DNA of 64,000 bases. Source: Lacimicrobium alkaliphilum. GTDB taxonomy: Bacteria; Pseudomonadota; Gammaproteobacteria; Enterobacterales; Alteromonadaceae. Below, one piece after another: positions 8,826 to 18,285 of this stretch. The notes under the pieces were generated by a model that searched no databases, was not told where the DNA came from, and saw only the letters and a program-made list of their open reading frames with translations. Position numbers and translations under genes: made by a program. The stretch spans positions 248,001-312,000 of the forward strand of contig NZ_CP013650.1 in NCBI RefSeq assembly GCF_001466725.1. Reading direction: 5' to 3'. Numbering within the stretch: the first letter of the stretch is position 1; every line of letters begins with the position of its first letter.

Positions 8826-9070
8826 CAGTTCCACCCTTCGGTTCGCAAAACAATACATCCTGGTATTCGTTTTTGACTTTGGTGTAGCCTGCAAGGAGCG
8901 TAGCGGATTGCGGGATGTTGTTCTGTTCCCGGATTCCGCTTCGCTGCATCTCGGGCTACAGTGTTTTTCATGTCTTCGGTTGAGCAATGTAGATCGGGCT
9001 TCAGCCCGACAACGTATGCATGGCAGGGATTGTGTCGGAAACAGTTCCATCCTGCGGTTTGCAAAACAAG
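8826..9070. repeat. Intergenic repeat block, copy 1 (REP-like)
   Basis: This stretch is repeated with small changes about 325 bp downstream. It contains a CCCGGATTCCGCTTCGCTGC element ending in TCGGGCTAC and the palindrome TCGGGCTTCAGCCCGA. Both are short interspersed palindromes of a kind widespread in gammaproteobacterial intergenic DNA. A plus-strand frame of 417 codons that runs from inside the LVIVD gene through this block is not considered a gene. Confidence 0.75.
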
Positions 9071-9150
9071 GCAACTTTACTCGGGGTAGAAAGAAGGGCA
9101 GAGCCAAATTTATTGGGCATATGGGGTTAGCCTTCGGCCTATCTGGGCGA

Positions 9151-9385
9151 ATAAATTCCATCCTTAGGTTCGCGAAACAATACATCCATGTATTCGCTTT
9201 CGACCTTACAATAAAGGTAGCCTGCAAGGAGCGCAGCGGATTGCGGGATGCTGTTCTGTTCCCGGATTCCGCTTCGCTGCATCACGGGCTACGGTGTTTT
9301 TTCATGTCTTCGGTTGAGCAATGTAGGTCGGGCTTCAGCCCGACAACGTATGTACGCCAGGGATTGCGTCGGAATAAATTCCGAC
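9151..9385. repeat. Intergenic repeat block, copy 2 (REP-like)
   Basis: This is the second copy of the preceding block, with the same order of modules: AACAATACATCC, then a GTAGCCTGCAAGGAGCG core, the CCCGGATTCCGCTTCGCTGC element, a TGTCTTCGGTTGAGCAATGT spacer and the palindrome GTCGGGCTTCAGCCCGAC (9327-9344). It ends in GTCGGAA-taaa-TTCCGAC (9368-9385), which abuts the aldolase stop codon and may help end transcription of the minus-strand operon. Confidence 0.75.
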
Positions 9386-10408
9386 CTACAGTTCCTGGCG
9401 GGCCATATCCAGTGCCAGGTCTTCGATCATATCTTCCTGGCCACCGACGGTACCGCGTTTGCCCAGCTCCACCAGAATATCTCTGGCGCTGACACCGTGG
9501 CGCGCTTCGGCCCGTTTGGCAAATAACAGGAATGAGGAGTAAACACCGGCATAGCCCAGTGTCAGCGAATCCCGGTCAACACGGATTGGCTGGTCCATCA
9601 TGGGAACAACCAGATCCTCTGCTACGTCCATGATTTTGTACAGATCGATATTGTGTTTGGCGCCCATGCGATCCAGCACGGCAACCAGTACCTCAAGGGG
9701 AGTATTGCCGGCTCCGGCACCCAGCCCGGCCACAGAGCCGTCGATACGTGAAGCGCCAGCTTCGATAGCCGCAAGGGAATTGGCTACGCCCATGGCCAGA
9801 TTATGATGGCCGTGAAAACCGATTTCCGTTTTGTCTGAAAGGTGCTGACGCAGCAGCCCGATTTTGGCGGTCACCTCATCGGGCAGCATAAACCCGGCAG
9901 AATCGGTGCAATAAATACAGTTTGCACCGTATGACTCCATTAACTTTGCCTGTTCCAGTAACTGCTCGGCGCTGATCATATGGGCCATCATCAGAAAGCC
10001 GACGGTATCCAGTCCCAGTTTGGCAGACAGGCCGATATGCTGCTCCGATACATCCGCTTCGGTGCAATGGGTGGCAACCCGGATACAGCTTACGCCGAGA
10101 TCTTTTGCCATACGCAGATGATCCACAGTGCCGATACCAGGCAGCAGCAACGCAGAGACTTTGGCCTGACGCAGTTTGGGAATAACGGCTTTGAGGTAGT
10201 CCTCGTCACTGTGAGCGGCAAAGCCGTAATTCAGTGACGCCCCTCCCAGCCCGTCGCCGTGGGTCACTTCAATCATGGGCATGCCCGCGTCATCAAGACC
10301 GGTGGCAATATCAATCATTTGTTGCAGCGTAATTTGGTGCTGTTTGGCATGCATGCCGTCGCGCAGGCTCATATCATGCAAGGTGACAGCTTTATTGGTC
10401 AGATTCAT
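9386..10408 (-). CDS. 4-Hydroxy-2-oxovalerate aldolase (MhpE/DmpG family)
   Basis: The protein has 340 residues of the DRE-TIM aldolase family. The opening [15 protein letters not shown] carries the Arg-Asp pair of the active site, and [16 protein letters not shown] holds the HxH metal ligands. The C-terminal part matches the DmpG communication domain. It splits 4-hydroxy-2-oxovalerate into pyruvate and acetaldehyde, which is channelled to the acylating acetaldehyde dehydrogenase encoded just upstream. I chose the ATG at 10408 because GAGGAG lies at correct spacing; an upstream in-frame ATG would overlap the dehydrogenase gene. It is the last gene of a four-gene minus-strand operon. Confidence 0.92.
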   Translation of the reverse strand: MNLTNKAVTLHDMSLRDGMHAKQHQITLQQMIDIATGLDDAGMPMIEVTHGDGLGGASLNYGFAAHSDEDYLKAVIPKLRQAKVSALLLPGIGTVDHLRMAKDLGVSCIRVATHCTEADVSEQHIGLSAKLGLDTVGFLMMAHMISAEQLLEQAKLMESYGANCIYCTDSAGFMLPDEVTAKIGLLRQHLSDKTEIGFHGHHNLAMGVANSLAAIEAGASRIDGSVAGLGAGAGNTPLEVLVAVLDRMGAKHNIDLYKIMDVAEDLVVPMMDQPIRVDRDSLTLGYAGVYSSFLLFAKRAEARHGVSARDILVELGKRGTVGGQEDMIEDLALDMARQEL

Positions 10409-10418
10409 AGCATTCTCC

Positions 10419-11303
10419 TCAGGCCAGTTTATGCGCGGCAATCAATTCGGCGGTGTGCAGACCGGCTGCGGTCATAATGTCCAGATTGCCGGCGTAATGG
10501 GGTAAAAAGTCGCCTCTGCCTTCAACCTCCAGGTAAATAGACACTTTCTTGCCGTCGAACACCGGGCCGTTTTTAAGCCGGTATCCGGGTACGTAGGCTT
10601 GTACCTTTTCAACCATTTTCAATACTGATTCGGTAATGGCCTGCTCATCGGGTTGGCTGTCACACAGGCAGTGAATAGTGTCGCGCATAATCAGCGGAGG
10701 CTCAGCCGGATTGATGATAATGATAGCTTTACCCTGCTGTGCTCCGCCCACTGATTCTACAGCACGTGCGGTAGTACGGGTAAATTCATCAATATTCTGT
10801 CGGGTGCCCGGCCCGACAGAGCGGCTGGAAACCGTGGCCACGATCTCGGCGTAGCTGACCGGCTGAACGTCGCTGACAGCGGCTACCATGGGAATGGTGG
10901 CCTGACCGCCGCAGGTAACCATATTGACGTTATCGAGTTTGCCCGGCTCCAGTTTGCTCAGATTCACCGGCGGTACACAAAACGGGCCGATAGCAGCGGG
11001 GGTCAGATCCACCATAGTAACGCCCAGAGTATTCAGCTTTTCGGCATTGTCTTTATGGGCATAGGCCGAGGTGGCATCAAAGGCGATACCGATATTCAGT
11101 TCCTTAACCAGCTCCAGTGCGCCTTCCACACCTTTGGAACAGGTTTTAATACCCAACTTGTCGGCACGTTTTAACCCCTCCGACGCCGCATCAACCCCTA
11201 TCATCAGTACCGGATTGATATGTTCGCTGCGCAGTGCCTTGTAGAGCAGGTCGGTGCCGATATTGCCGGGCCCGATGATGGCGGCATTAATTTTGTTACT
11301 CAT
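10419..11303 (-). CDS. Acetaldehyde dehydrogenase, CoA-acylating (MhpF/DmpF family)
   Basis: The protein has 294 residues. It has the NAD-binding start [18 protein letters not shown], the catalytic cysteine in [14 protein letters not shown], and [21 protein letters not shown], all typical of the DmpF/MhpF/BphJ family. It converts acetaldehyde, CoA and NAD+ to acetyl-CoA. The aldolase start is only 10 bp downstream, as in nearly all meta-cleavage operons, and the two proteins are known to form a channelling complex. It finishes the degradation of the kynurenine-derived carbon chain. Confidence 0.93.
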   Translation of the reverse strand: MSNKINAAIIGPGNIGTDLLYKALRSEHINPVLMIGVDAASEGLKRADKLGIKTCSKGVEGALELVKELNIGIAFDATSAYAHKDNAEKLNTLGVTMVDLTPAAIGPFCVPPVNLSKLEPGKLDNVNMVTCGGQATIPMVAAVSDVQPVSYAEIVATVSSRSVGPGTRQNIDEFTRTTARAVESVGGAQQGKAIIIINPAEPPLIMRDTIHCLCDSQPDEQAITESVLKMVEKVQAYVPGYRLKNGPVFDGKKVSIYLEVEGRGDFLPHYAGNLDIMTAAGLHTAELIAAHKLA

Positions 11304-11342
11304 AATGGCCTCGTAATAGTGAAGGTGAAAATAGTGAGGGGA

Positions 11343-12713
11343 TCAGAAGTTATTGATGAACATCAGCACTAATACGCCGGGTGCAACAACTCTTGAAACC
11401 CATAGCCACAGCCGGTAGCGATTGCTCTGCTGCGACCAGCCCAACTCGTCTGCACTGACATGTCTGGCCACCACCCAGCCTACGAACAACACCACAAAGA
11501 TGCCGCCCAATGGCATGGCGATGTTAGAGGTGAAATAATCGAACAGACCAAAGAAGGTGGTCGTCGCAAAAGCCGGGATAAAGCCAAGCGGATACACATC
11601 AGCCAGCAGATTGAAAGACAACGCGGCCAGAATGCCCAACCCCCAGGCCAGCGAACCGGCACAGAAGGTGGCGCGACGGCGTGACCAGTTTGTTTTATTG
11701 ACTAACCAGGATGTTGGCACTTCCAGCATGCAGATAGCAGAGGTCAGGGCAGCAAAAAACAGCAAGGTAAAAAATAATGCACCCAACAGCGCACCGGCGG
11801 GCATCTGTGCAAAGGCTACCGGCAAGGAGACAAAAACCAGTCCGGGTCCTTCTGCCGGGTTCAGGCCGAAGGCGAAAATAATCGGAAAGATGGCCAGCCC
11901 CGCCAGCAGCGCCACCAAAGTATCGGCCGCCACAATGGTCACGGAAGAGCGGGGAATAGAGGTGTTTTTATTCATATAGGCGCCATAGACCATTAAATTG
12001 GTCAGCCCGACACTGATTGAAAAGAAGGCTTGTCCGGTGGCTTCCAGCACAACCCCCGGTGTGACTTTGGAAAAATCCGGTGTGAACAGAAATGCCCAGG
12101 CGGCAGAAAAATCGCCGATCCAGGCGGCATAGCCCACCATCAGCAGCAGCATCACGAACAACAGCGGCATTACGATCTTAACCAGACGTTCGACACCACC
12201 AGCCAGCCCCAGGGAAGAAATGCCCACCACCAGAGCCAGAAACAGGATATGCCAGAACAGGATAAGGCCGGGTGCTGCCTGCAGATTCTCGAACACGCCG
12301 GCCACTGCGCCTGCATCCATGCCCTGTAATTTACCGGAGGCCAGTTCCAGCACATAGGCCATGGTCCAGCCGCCGACAATGGCATAAAAAGACAAGACTA
12401 AAATCGCGCCGAATACACCCAGATTTCCCATATGTCGCCACAGTGGGTTGCCTCTTGATTCCCTGGCGACGGTGGCAATGGCCTGCGGCGGGCTGTTGCG
12501 ACCGCGCCGGCCGACCATCAGCTCGGCAATCAGTACCGGCATGGCGATCGAAAGCGCCGCCACAATATAGATAAATACAAAGGCACCGCCACCATTGGTA
12601 CCGGTGGTGTAGGGGAAACGCCATATATTCGCCAGCCCCACTGCAGTGCCGATGGAGGCCATCATAAAGGCAAAATGCGAAGACCATTGTGGTGCTGTGG
12701 GAGTGGATGACAT
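11343..12713 (-). CDS. Sodium:neurotransmitter symporter (SNF/NSS family), probable tryptophan or kynurenine uptake
   Basis: The protein has 456 residues and about 11-12 hydrophobic segments. The family signature is in the first helix, GTAVGLANIWRFPYTTGTNGGGAF, which includes the unwound Na+/substrate-binding NxWRFPY region. Bacterial relatives (TnaT, LeuT, MhsT) carry tryptophan and other hydrophobic amino acids. The position between kynureninase and the last two catabolic genes suggests Na+-driven uptake of tryptophan, kynurenine or a related aromatic amine. I chose the ATG at 12713 because AGAGGA lies 6 bases upstream and because longer starts run into the kynureninase coding region. Confidence 0.85.
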   Translation of the reverse strand: MSSTPTAPQWSSHFAFMMASIGTAVGLANIWRFPYTTGTNGGGAFVFIYIVAALSIAMPVLIAELMVGRRGRNSPPQAIATVARESRGNPLWRHMGNLGVFGAILVLSFYAIVGGWTMAYVLELASGKLQGMDAGAVAGVFENLQAAPGLILFWHILFLALVVGISSLGLAGGVERLVKIVMPLLFVMLLLMVGYAAWIGDFSAAWAFLFTPDFSKVTPGVVLEATGQAFFSISVGLTNLMVYGAYMNKNTSIPRSSVTIVAADTLVALLAGLAIFPIIFAFGLNPAEGPGLVFVSLPVAFAQMPAGALLGALFFTLLFFAALTSAICMLEVPTSWLVNKTNWSRRRATFCAGSLAWGLGILAALSFNLLADVYPLGFIPAFATTTFFGLFDYFTSNIAMPLGGIFVVLFVGWVVARHVSADELGWSQQSNRYRLWLWVSRVVAPGVLVLMFINNF

Positions 12714-12750
12714 TTCAGTTCCTCTTGATGACTGACAAATGCGGCTTGGC

Positions 12751-13989
12751 TCAGGTAACCGCATGACGTTGGTTAAAACGGGGTTCCTGCCAGCGCTCTG
12801 TGAGCATAATCTCTTTAAAGCGTTGCACCGCATCCCAGATATCTGCATAACTGTTGTACAGGGGGGCAAAGCCAAACCGCAGGATATCGGGGGCACGAAA
12901 ATCACCCACCACACCGGCATCAATTAACGCCTGCATAATGGGGTAGCCGTCGGCGTGACTGAAGGCCACCTGGCTACCACGTCGTTCTTCATCACGGGGG
13001 CTGACCAGTTTGAATCCGTATTCGCCACACTGGCTCTCCACCAGTTCGATAAAGTACCGGGTCAGTGCCTGGGATTTTGTGCGGATCTGTTGCATATCTG
13101 CCGCGCCCATCAGGTCAATGCCCACTTCGGTAACGGCTAGGCTCAGTATCCCCTGAGTGCCCGTCAGCATCTGGCTGATGCCTGCACCAGGCTGATAATC
13201 CCGCTCAAAATTAAAGGGGGCGTTGTGCCCCCACCAGCCACTCAGCGGCTGGTTAACTTTGTTCTGATGGCGTTTGGCAACAAAGATAAAGGCCTGACTG
13301 CCGGGCCCACCGTTAAGGTATTTATAGGTACAGCCTACCGCCAGGTCGGCGTTGGCGGCATTGAGATCAACCGGCAATGCGCCGGCGCTGTGGCAAAGAT
13401 CCCAGACTACCAGGCAGCCCTTTTGCTGTGCCTGTTCAGTGATGGCCTGCATATCCAGTAAACGGCCACTTTTGTAGTGAACCTGAGTCAGGCACACCAC
13501 TGCCACCTGCTCATCGATTTTGTCGGCAAACTCGTGCTCTTCGGCGAAGCGCACTTCAAAGTCACTACCAAGCTGCGCCACCAGGCCCTGAATCATGTAG
13601 TTATTGGTGGGAAAGTTACTGCCTTCCATCAATACCACTTTGCGCTGCGGGTTGAGCTTGAGCGCCGTGGCCACAGCCTTATACAGGTTAATGCCGGTGG
13701 CGTCGGTACATACCACTTCGCCTTTGTCGGCGCCGATAAGACCGGCAATTTTATCGCCGATACGATAAGGCAATTCAAACCAATGATGGGTGTTCCAGCT
13801 GCGAATCAGGTCTTGCCCCCACTCCTGCTCCAGCACTTCTGCGGCGCGTTGTGCGGCTTTTTTGGGGCGGGCACCGAGGGAATTACCATCAAGATAAATT
13901 TCTCCCGGATTCAGTGCGAACTGGTCTCGAAATCCCGCCAGTGGGTCCTGTTTATCCAGTTTTTCGAAGTGTTCTCTGGTATAGATCAT
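12751..13989 (-). CDS. kynU: Kynureninase
   Basis: This PLP-dependent hydrolase of 412 residues cleaves kynurenine to anthranilate, or 3-hydroxykynurenine to 3-hydroxyanthranilate, plus alanine. Typical parts are IYLDGNSLGARPK at the start, NFPTNNYM, VWDLCHSAGALPVDL with the PLP-ring Asp, and CTYKYLNGGPGS, where Lys223 is the Schiff-base lysine. GWWGHNAPF follows. It opens the minus-strand operon with the symporter, acetaldehyde dehydrogenase and aldolase. Because the facing operon uses 3-hydroxyanthranilate, the physiological substrate here is probably 3-hydroxykynurenine. The monooxygenase that would make it is not in the window. Confidence 0.95.
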   Translation of the reverse strand: MIYTREHFEKLDKQDPLAGFRDQFALNPGEIYLDGNSLGARPKKAAQRAAEVLEQEWGQDLIRSWNTHHWFELPYRIGDKIAGLIGADKGEVVCTDATGINLYKAVATALKLNPQRKVVLMEGSNFPTNNYMIQGLVAQLGSDFEVRFAEEHEFADKIDEQVAVVCLTQVHYKSGRLLDMQAITEQAQQKGCLVVWDLCHSAGALPVDLNAANADLAVGCTYKYLNGGPGSQAFIFVAKRHQNKVNQPLSGWWGHNAPFNFERDYQPGAGISQMLTGTQGILSLAVTEVGIDLMGAADMQQIRTKSQALTRYFIELVESQCGEYGFKLVSPRDEERRGSQVAFSHADGYPIMQALIDAGVVGDFRAPDILRFGFAPLYNSYADIWDAVQRFKEIMLTERWQEPRFNQRHAVT

Positions 13990-14409
13990 ATTATGTCTGC
14001 CAATAGGTTCCGGCCGTTACTAAACGACATTGATGAAGTCATGTTAGAGAGTTGTGCCTTTTGTTAAAAATAATAATAATGTAGCCAGCTATATCATTAA
14101 TTATATGTCTGAGGCGCTACCAAGATACCAGCCTGCCCGATGGCGCTGCTACGGTGACAAGGTGAAGGCGGCAACTTTTGGTTTTAATTACCTCAGTGAC
14201 ACTATATGGATTGTGCCGGACGCTGGCGAGCAATGCAGGCGGGTATGTCGAATGTTACGGATATGTAAATTATGTTATAGCAGAGGCGAAACAAAGTATT
14301 TCTATTATAACAACACCTCCCTTAGGGTTATTTCACAGCGGCGGGGGAATGTCTCTCTGGCCCATTGGATCACAACCTTAACCCTGGTTACCGGGGAGGA
14401 GTACACAAG
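13990..14409. other. Divergent promoter region between kynU and a TonB receptor gene
   Basis: This gap of about 420 bp holds no convincing gene. Frames of 60-120 codons exist on the plus strand but have no ribosome binding site and no recognisable protein features. The stretch is AT-rich near kynU (a TAA/TAATAATAATG run), consistent with promoters in both directions. No clear dyad was found. Confidence 0.5.
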
Positions 14410-16698
14410 ATGAGATTGACCAAAAACCCTTTAATTCGTCGCCATCCGCTGGCTATGAGTATTGCCCTGGTACTTTCCGGTAACGCAATGGCGCAGGATG
14501 TTGACGCAGAATCGTCGGCGAAAACCATTGAAGTGATTAAGGTCACTGCCAGACATAAGGTCGAGAGCCTGCAGGAAACACCCATCGCCATCTCTGCTTT
14601 CAGCGGCGACGATCTCAATGATGCCCGCATCGATGCGCTTAATGGGATTGCTGAGCGCGTGCCTGGCTTTCAGATGAACGTATACAACGCCGCGGAGCCG
14701 GAGCTGTTTATGCGTGGTATCGGCAGTGATATCGAAAGCGCGGGCGCCGGCGCTGCCATCGGCGTGTATGTGGACGGCGTATATATTTCCCGCGGAGTGG
14801 CCGCGGCCATGGATCTTTACGATCTGGCCAGTGTTGAAGTACTGCGTGGCCCTCAGGGCACCTTATATGGAAAGAACGTGGTGGGCGGGGCGATTAATTT
14901 TATTACCCGTAAGCCCTCTCAGGCTTACCCCGAAGGTAAAGTGGAACTGAATGTGGGTAACTATGGCCTGCTTGAAGGCAAAGGCTACGTGACCGGCGGT
15001 CTTGCCGATAACGTGGGCGGTAAGCTTGCCTTTAGTGCCACCAAACGGGACGGTTTCGGCGAAAATACCTATACCGGCAATGATGCCGACACCATGGACA
15101 GATATAGTCTGCGAGGCCAGTTATTATTTACCCCCAGTGATGATCTGGAAATACTGCTCAGTGCCGATGCCTCCGATTCTGATTCGGTGCCGCCGGTGCG
15201 TTATATCAGCTATAGTGAGGGCCGTAACCAGCCCTTTATCAGCGATGATCCCCGCCATGCCCGCAACGAATTTGATGGTTTTGAGAAAGCCGAAGTCAAA
15301 GGGGTGAGTGCCAAGATTGATTATCAGCTGACCAAAGCCACCCTCACTTCCATCACCGCCTACCGTGACAATGAGTTTTCCTTCTTTGAAAATGCCGCCG
15401 CCGGGCTGGTGGATACCTCTGTATTCTTTGACCCCTGGGGAGACCCGGCCAACAATACCGTCGCTGACGACGCTGAAATAGCCGCGTTGCAGGTAGACGA
15501 TATGTGGTATCAGCAGAAAAATGAATCTTCCTCACAGTTTTCACAGGAATTCCGCCTTGCCGGTGTCAGTGGCGCGGTGGACTGGCAACTGGGTGCCTAC
15601 TATATGCGCGAAGACATTGAGCGCGATGAAATGGTGCATTACTGGTTCCATACTCAGTGGGGCACCACCACGGGCAGGTTGTACAATATTACCGAGAATG
15701 TCACCGACAGCTACGCCGTGTTCGGCCAGGCCAGTTATAACTTCAATGAGCAGTGGCGGGTCACCGCAGGCTTGCGCTGGAGTGAAGACAAAAAAGACTT
15801 CCGCTCGGTTGCCTGGGGTCGCCGCTTTGATAACTTCGACACCCTGCATCAGGATCTGAATGGTAACCGGGTTGAGCGTTATGATGTGTCCACGTCAGAA
15901 TCATGGGACGCCTGGACACCAAGTCTGGTGGTGGATTACAAAGCCGACAAAGACCTGTTCTATTATTACTCGCTCTCAAGAGGTTACAAAGCCGGTGGCT
16001 TTAACGGTGAAGGCCCGGAAAGTGCCGAAGAAGCAATTCTCGCCTTTGCGCCGGAATTTGCTCTTAACCACGAAGTCGGCGTTAAATCCCAGGCCTTTGA
16101 CGACCGACTGCGTCTCAATGCTGCGGTGTTCTTCACTCAGTATACCGATATGCAGAATCAGGTCTGGGTTGAAACCGGCCCTAATACGCCTGATGATCTG
16201 GAAGTAAGAAACGGTACCGGCGAAGCCAAAGGGGTTGAACTGGAGCTGACCGCACTGGTCACTGACAATTTTACCCTGACCGGCAGTTACGGCTTTATTG
16301 ATGCGGAATTTACCGACTCCTTCGAGGTGGATGGCAATGATCTTCAGGGCAACAGAATGCGCCGTACCCCGGAACACAGCCTGAACCTGGCCGCTACCTA
16401 TGACTGGGAAACCGAAAGCGGCTATTGGTCAGCGCGACTGGATTACCAGTATCAGGACGAGTACTTCTTTGATAACTCCAATGATCCGCTGACCAGTGTG
16501 GATTCCGAAACCACCCTTAACGCCAGTGTGCAACTGGCCAGTCTGGATGACACCTGGTCTGTGCAACTGTGGGGTAAAAACCTTACCGATGAACAGAACG
16601 TTGCCTCCACCACAGTGTACGCGGCCTGGGACAATACGGTGTTCTCATCCTACAAAGCTCCCAGAACCTTTGGTGTGTCAGTCACCTATCAGTTCTGA
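14410..16698 (+). CDS. TonB-dependent outer-membrane receptor (kynurenine island)
   Basis: The protein has 762 residues. It has a signal peptide (SIALVLSGNAMA), a TonB-box-like region (IEVIKVTA), a plug with ESLQETPIAISAF, GVYVDGVYISRG and VEVLRGPQGTLYGKNVVGGAINFITRKP, and a long beta-barrel ending in TFGVSVTYQF with the terminal aromatic residue. The plug type is common in Alteromonads and Sphingomonads for organic substrates, not only siderophores. It is divergent from kynureninase, so it may import a tryptophan- or kynurenine-related compound. GGGGAGGAG lies before the chosen ATG; an earlier in-frame ATG lacks a ribosome binding site. Confidence 0.88.
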   Translation: MRLTKNPLIRRHPLAMSIALVLSGNAMAQDVDAESSAKTIEVIKVTARHKVESLQETPIAISAFSGDDLNDARIDALNGIAERVPGFQMNVYNAAEPELFMRGIGSDIESAGAGAAIGVYVDGVYISRGVAAAMDLYDLASVEVLRGPQGTLYGKNVVGGAINFITRKPSQAYPEGKVELNVGNYGLLEGKGYVTGGLADNVGGKLAFSATKRDGFGENTYTGNDADTMDRYSLRGQLLFTPSDDLEILLSADASDSDSVPPVRYISYSEGRNQPFISDDPRHARNEFDGFEKAEVKGVSAKIDYQLTKATLTSITAYRDNEFSFFENAAAGLVDTSVFFDPWGDPANNTVADDAEIAALQVDDMWYQQKNESSSQFSQEFRLAGVSGAVDWQLGAYYMREDIERDEMVHYWFHTQWGTTTGRLYNITENVTDSYAVFGQASYNFNEQWRVTAGLRWSEDKKDFRSVAWGRRFDNFDTLHQDLNGNRVERYDVSTSESWDAWTPSLVVDYKADKDLFYYYSLSRGYKAGGFNGEGPESAEEAILAFAPEFALNHEVGVKSQAFDDRLRLNAAVFFTQYTDMQNQVWVETGPNTPDDLEVRNGTGEAKGVELELTALVTDNFTLTGSYGFIDAEFTDSFEVDGNDLQGNRMRRTPEHSLNLAATYDWETESGYWSARLDYQYQDEYFFDNSNDPLTSVDSETTLNASVQLASLDDTWSVQLWGKNLTDEQNVASTTVYAAWDNTVFSSYKAPRTFGVSVTYQF

Positions 16699-16707
16699 CG
16701 ATTAACA

Positions 16708-16731
16708 GGCCGGGGCCATGCTGCCCCGGCC
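16708..16731 (+). terminator. Hairpin after the TonB receptor gene
   Basis: GGCCGGGGC-catgct-GCCCCGGCC is a 9-bp GC-rich stem that begins 9 bp after the stop. It is followed by a weak pyrimidine tract (gttccgttactttcc), so it is a probable intrinsic terminator of moderate strength. Confidence 0.6.
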
Positions 16732-16837
16732 GTTCCGTTACTTTCCTGCCAGCGCCAGCATTGGGGTATTACTCACAGTTGTGCCAGTCGTTACCTTGTC
16801 AATGCCAACAAAAATATAACATTTATATAAAGTGTTC

Positions 16838-16878
16838 TTGACACTCAACATGTATACAAATAGATTTAAATGTATTCA
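16838..16878 (+). promoter_or_regulatory. Promoter with paired GntR-type operator sites upstream of the MFS gene
   Basis: A good -35 (TTGACA, 16838-16843) is followed after 17 bp by a fair -10 (TAGATT, 16861-16866). TGTATACA (16851-16858) sits between them, and TGTATTCA (16871-16878) lies about where transcription would begin. The two sites start exactly 20 bp apart, as they do at three other promoters of this island. This placement fits repression by the local GntR-family protein. Confidence 0.6.
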
Positions 16879-16896
16879 TAAGCAGAGGGCAATCCC

Positions 16897-18207
16897 ATGA
16901 ATGAACGAGTAGAACAGAGCACAGTAAAACCCGCCGGCATCTTTTATGGCTGGTGGATCGTAGTGGGGTCGATCATCGGCCTGGCCTTTGGCTATAGCGT
17001 TATTGCTATGTCTTTTGGCACTTTTATCAAGGAATTTGAGAGCAGCTTCGGCTGGAGTCGCGGGCAGATTTCCTTTGGCTCGACGGTGATTGGCATTACC
17101 GCCATTCTGTTCTTCCCCTATGTGGGCTCGCTGGTGGACAAATATGGCGCCAAAAAAGTACTGGTACCCTCCACCTTATTGTTCGCGGTGACCATAGCGT
17201 CGATGTCACTGATGACCTCTTCTATCTGGCATTTGTATGCCATGTGTATTCTGATCCCGCTACTGGGTGCCGGTACCGCACCGCTGACTTATTCCAGATT
17301 ACTGGTAAGCTGGTTTAACAAACGACGTGGCCTGGCGCTGGGCATTGGCCTGGCAGGGGTAGGGCTGGGTACAACCCTGGTGCCATTAATCGCTTCGTAC
17401 TTTATTAACCTGTATAGCTGGCGCGAAGCCTATCTGGCTATTGGCCTGATTATTCTGGTGCTGGTATTGCCGATGACCAAATTCCTGATGCGGAATAAGC
17501 CAGCAGATATGGGGCTGCAGCCAGATGGCATCGCACCGCAAGCTGCGCCCAAAGCTACCATGGCACAGGCCACCGCTGATAAACCCCTGATTGGCTATAC
17601 CGCTAAAGAAGCCCTTAAGCAGAAAACCTTCTGGCTAATGTTCGCATCCTTTCTGATTACCGGCCTGACCACCTCCACAGTGCTGGTACATCTGGTACCC
17701 ATGATGATGGACCGTGGTTTAACCCTGCAACAGGCAGTGGAAACCTTTGCCTATCTGGGGATTTCCATCATTCTCGGGCGGCTGGTAGCCGGTTACCTGA
17801 TGGATAAGTTTTTTGCACCCTATGTGGTGGTGTTCTTTATGTTCGGCCCGGTGATTGGCCTGGCAGCGTTTGCACTTGGGGCTACCGGTCATTCCGCGGC
17901 TTTATGTACCGCACTTATCGGCATCGCCATTGGCGCTGAATTTGATGTGATGGCTTATTTTACCAGTCGTTACTTTGGTAATCGTTCCTTTGGGGTCATT
18001 TATGGTTACAGCTATTCCGGATTCAAAATAGGTGCCAGCGTTGGCCCCCTAATCATGGGCGTGGCCTACGATCTGCTCGGCCGCTACACAGAAGTGCTGT
18101 GGGCCATGTCGGCAACGATGATCATTTGCTGTGTACTGATTCTGATGATGGGCAAGTACCCGGTGTTGCCGTCCAGACCAGCAGAGGCAGGCAGTGTATC
18201 GCCATAA
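16897..18207 (+). CDS. MFS transporter of the OFA/monocarboxylate type
   Basis: The protein has 436 residues and about 12 membrane segments. The N-terminus (FYGWWIVVGSIIGLAFGYSV, then GTFIKEFESSFGWSRGQIS) is typical of the oxalate/formate antiporter and monocarboxylate-porter-like branch of the major facilitator superfamily. RRGLALGIGLAGVGLGTTLVPLI matches the mid-protein signature of that branch. Such carriers move carboxylates or aromatic acids through the inner membrane. Its promoter carries the paired GntR sites, so it is probably the inner-membrane importer for the substrate of this second catabolic island. The substrate is not known. Confidence 0.85.
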   Translation: MNERVEQSTVKPAGIFYGWWIVVGSIIGLAFGYSVIAMSFGTFIKEFESSFGWSRGQISFGSTVIGITAILFFPYVGSLVDKYGAKKVLVPSTLLFAVTIASMSLMTSSIWHLYAMCILIPLLGAGTAPLTYSRLLVSWFNKRRGLALGIGLAGVGLGTTLVPLIASYFINLYSWREAYLAIGLIILVLVLPMTKFLMRNKPADMGLQPDGIAPQAAPKATMAQATADKPLIGYTAKEALKQKTFWLMFASFLITGLTTSTVLVHLVPMMMDRGLTLQQAVETFAYLGISIILGRLVAGYLMDKFFAPYVVVFFMFGPVIGLAAFALGATGHSAALCTALIGIAIGAEFDVMAYFTSRYFGNRSFGVIYGYSYSGFKIGASVGPLIMGVAYDLLGRYTEVLWAMSATMIICCVLILMMGKYPVLPSRPAEAGSVSP

Positions 18208-18225
18208 AGAACAAAACAAATAACT

Positions 18226-18253
18226 TGTATACAATAAATAATAAATGTATTCT
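18226..18253 (+). promoter_or_regulatory. Paired GntR-type operator upstream of the aspartate-dehydrogenase operon
   Basis: TGTATACA (18226-18233) and TGTATTCT (18246-18253) are spaced 20 bp start to start by an AT-rich linker (ATAAATAATAAA). The second site lies 32 bp before the ATG of the downstream gene. The same arrangement occurs at three other promoters in this island. Confidence 0.6.
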
Positions 18254-18285
18254 TTGTTCATGATGTTAATCAAGACAGGTGGAGT

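Noticed and set aside
8239..9492. Plus-strand open frame of 417 codons
   Set aside because: It starts inside the LVIVD-repeat gene in another frame and crosses a strong terminator and the repeat block. Its protein is repetitive and Arg/Ser/Cys-rich, with no family resemblance.
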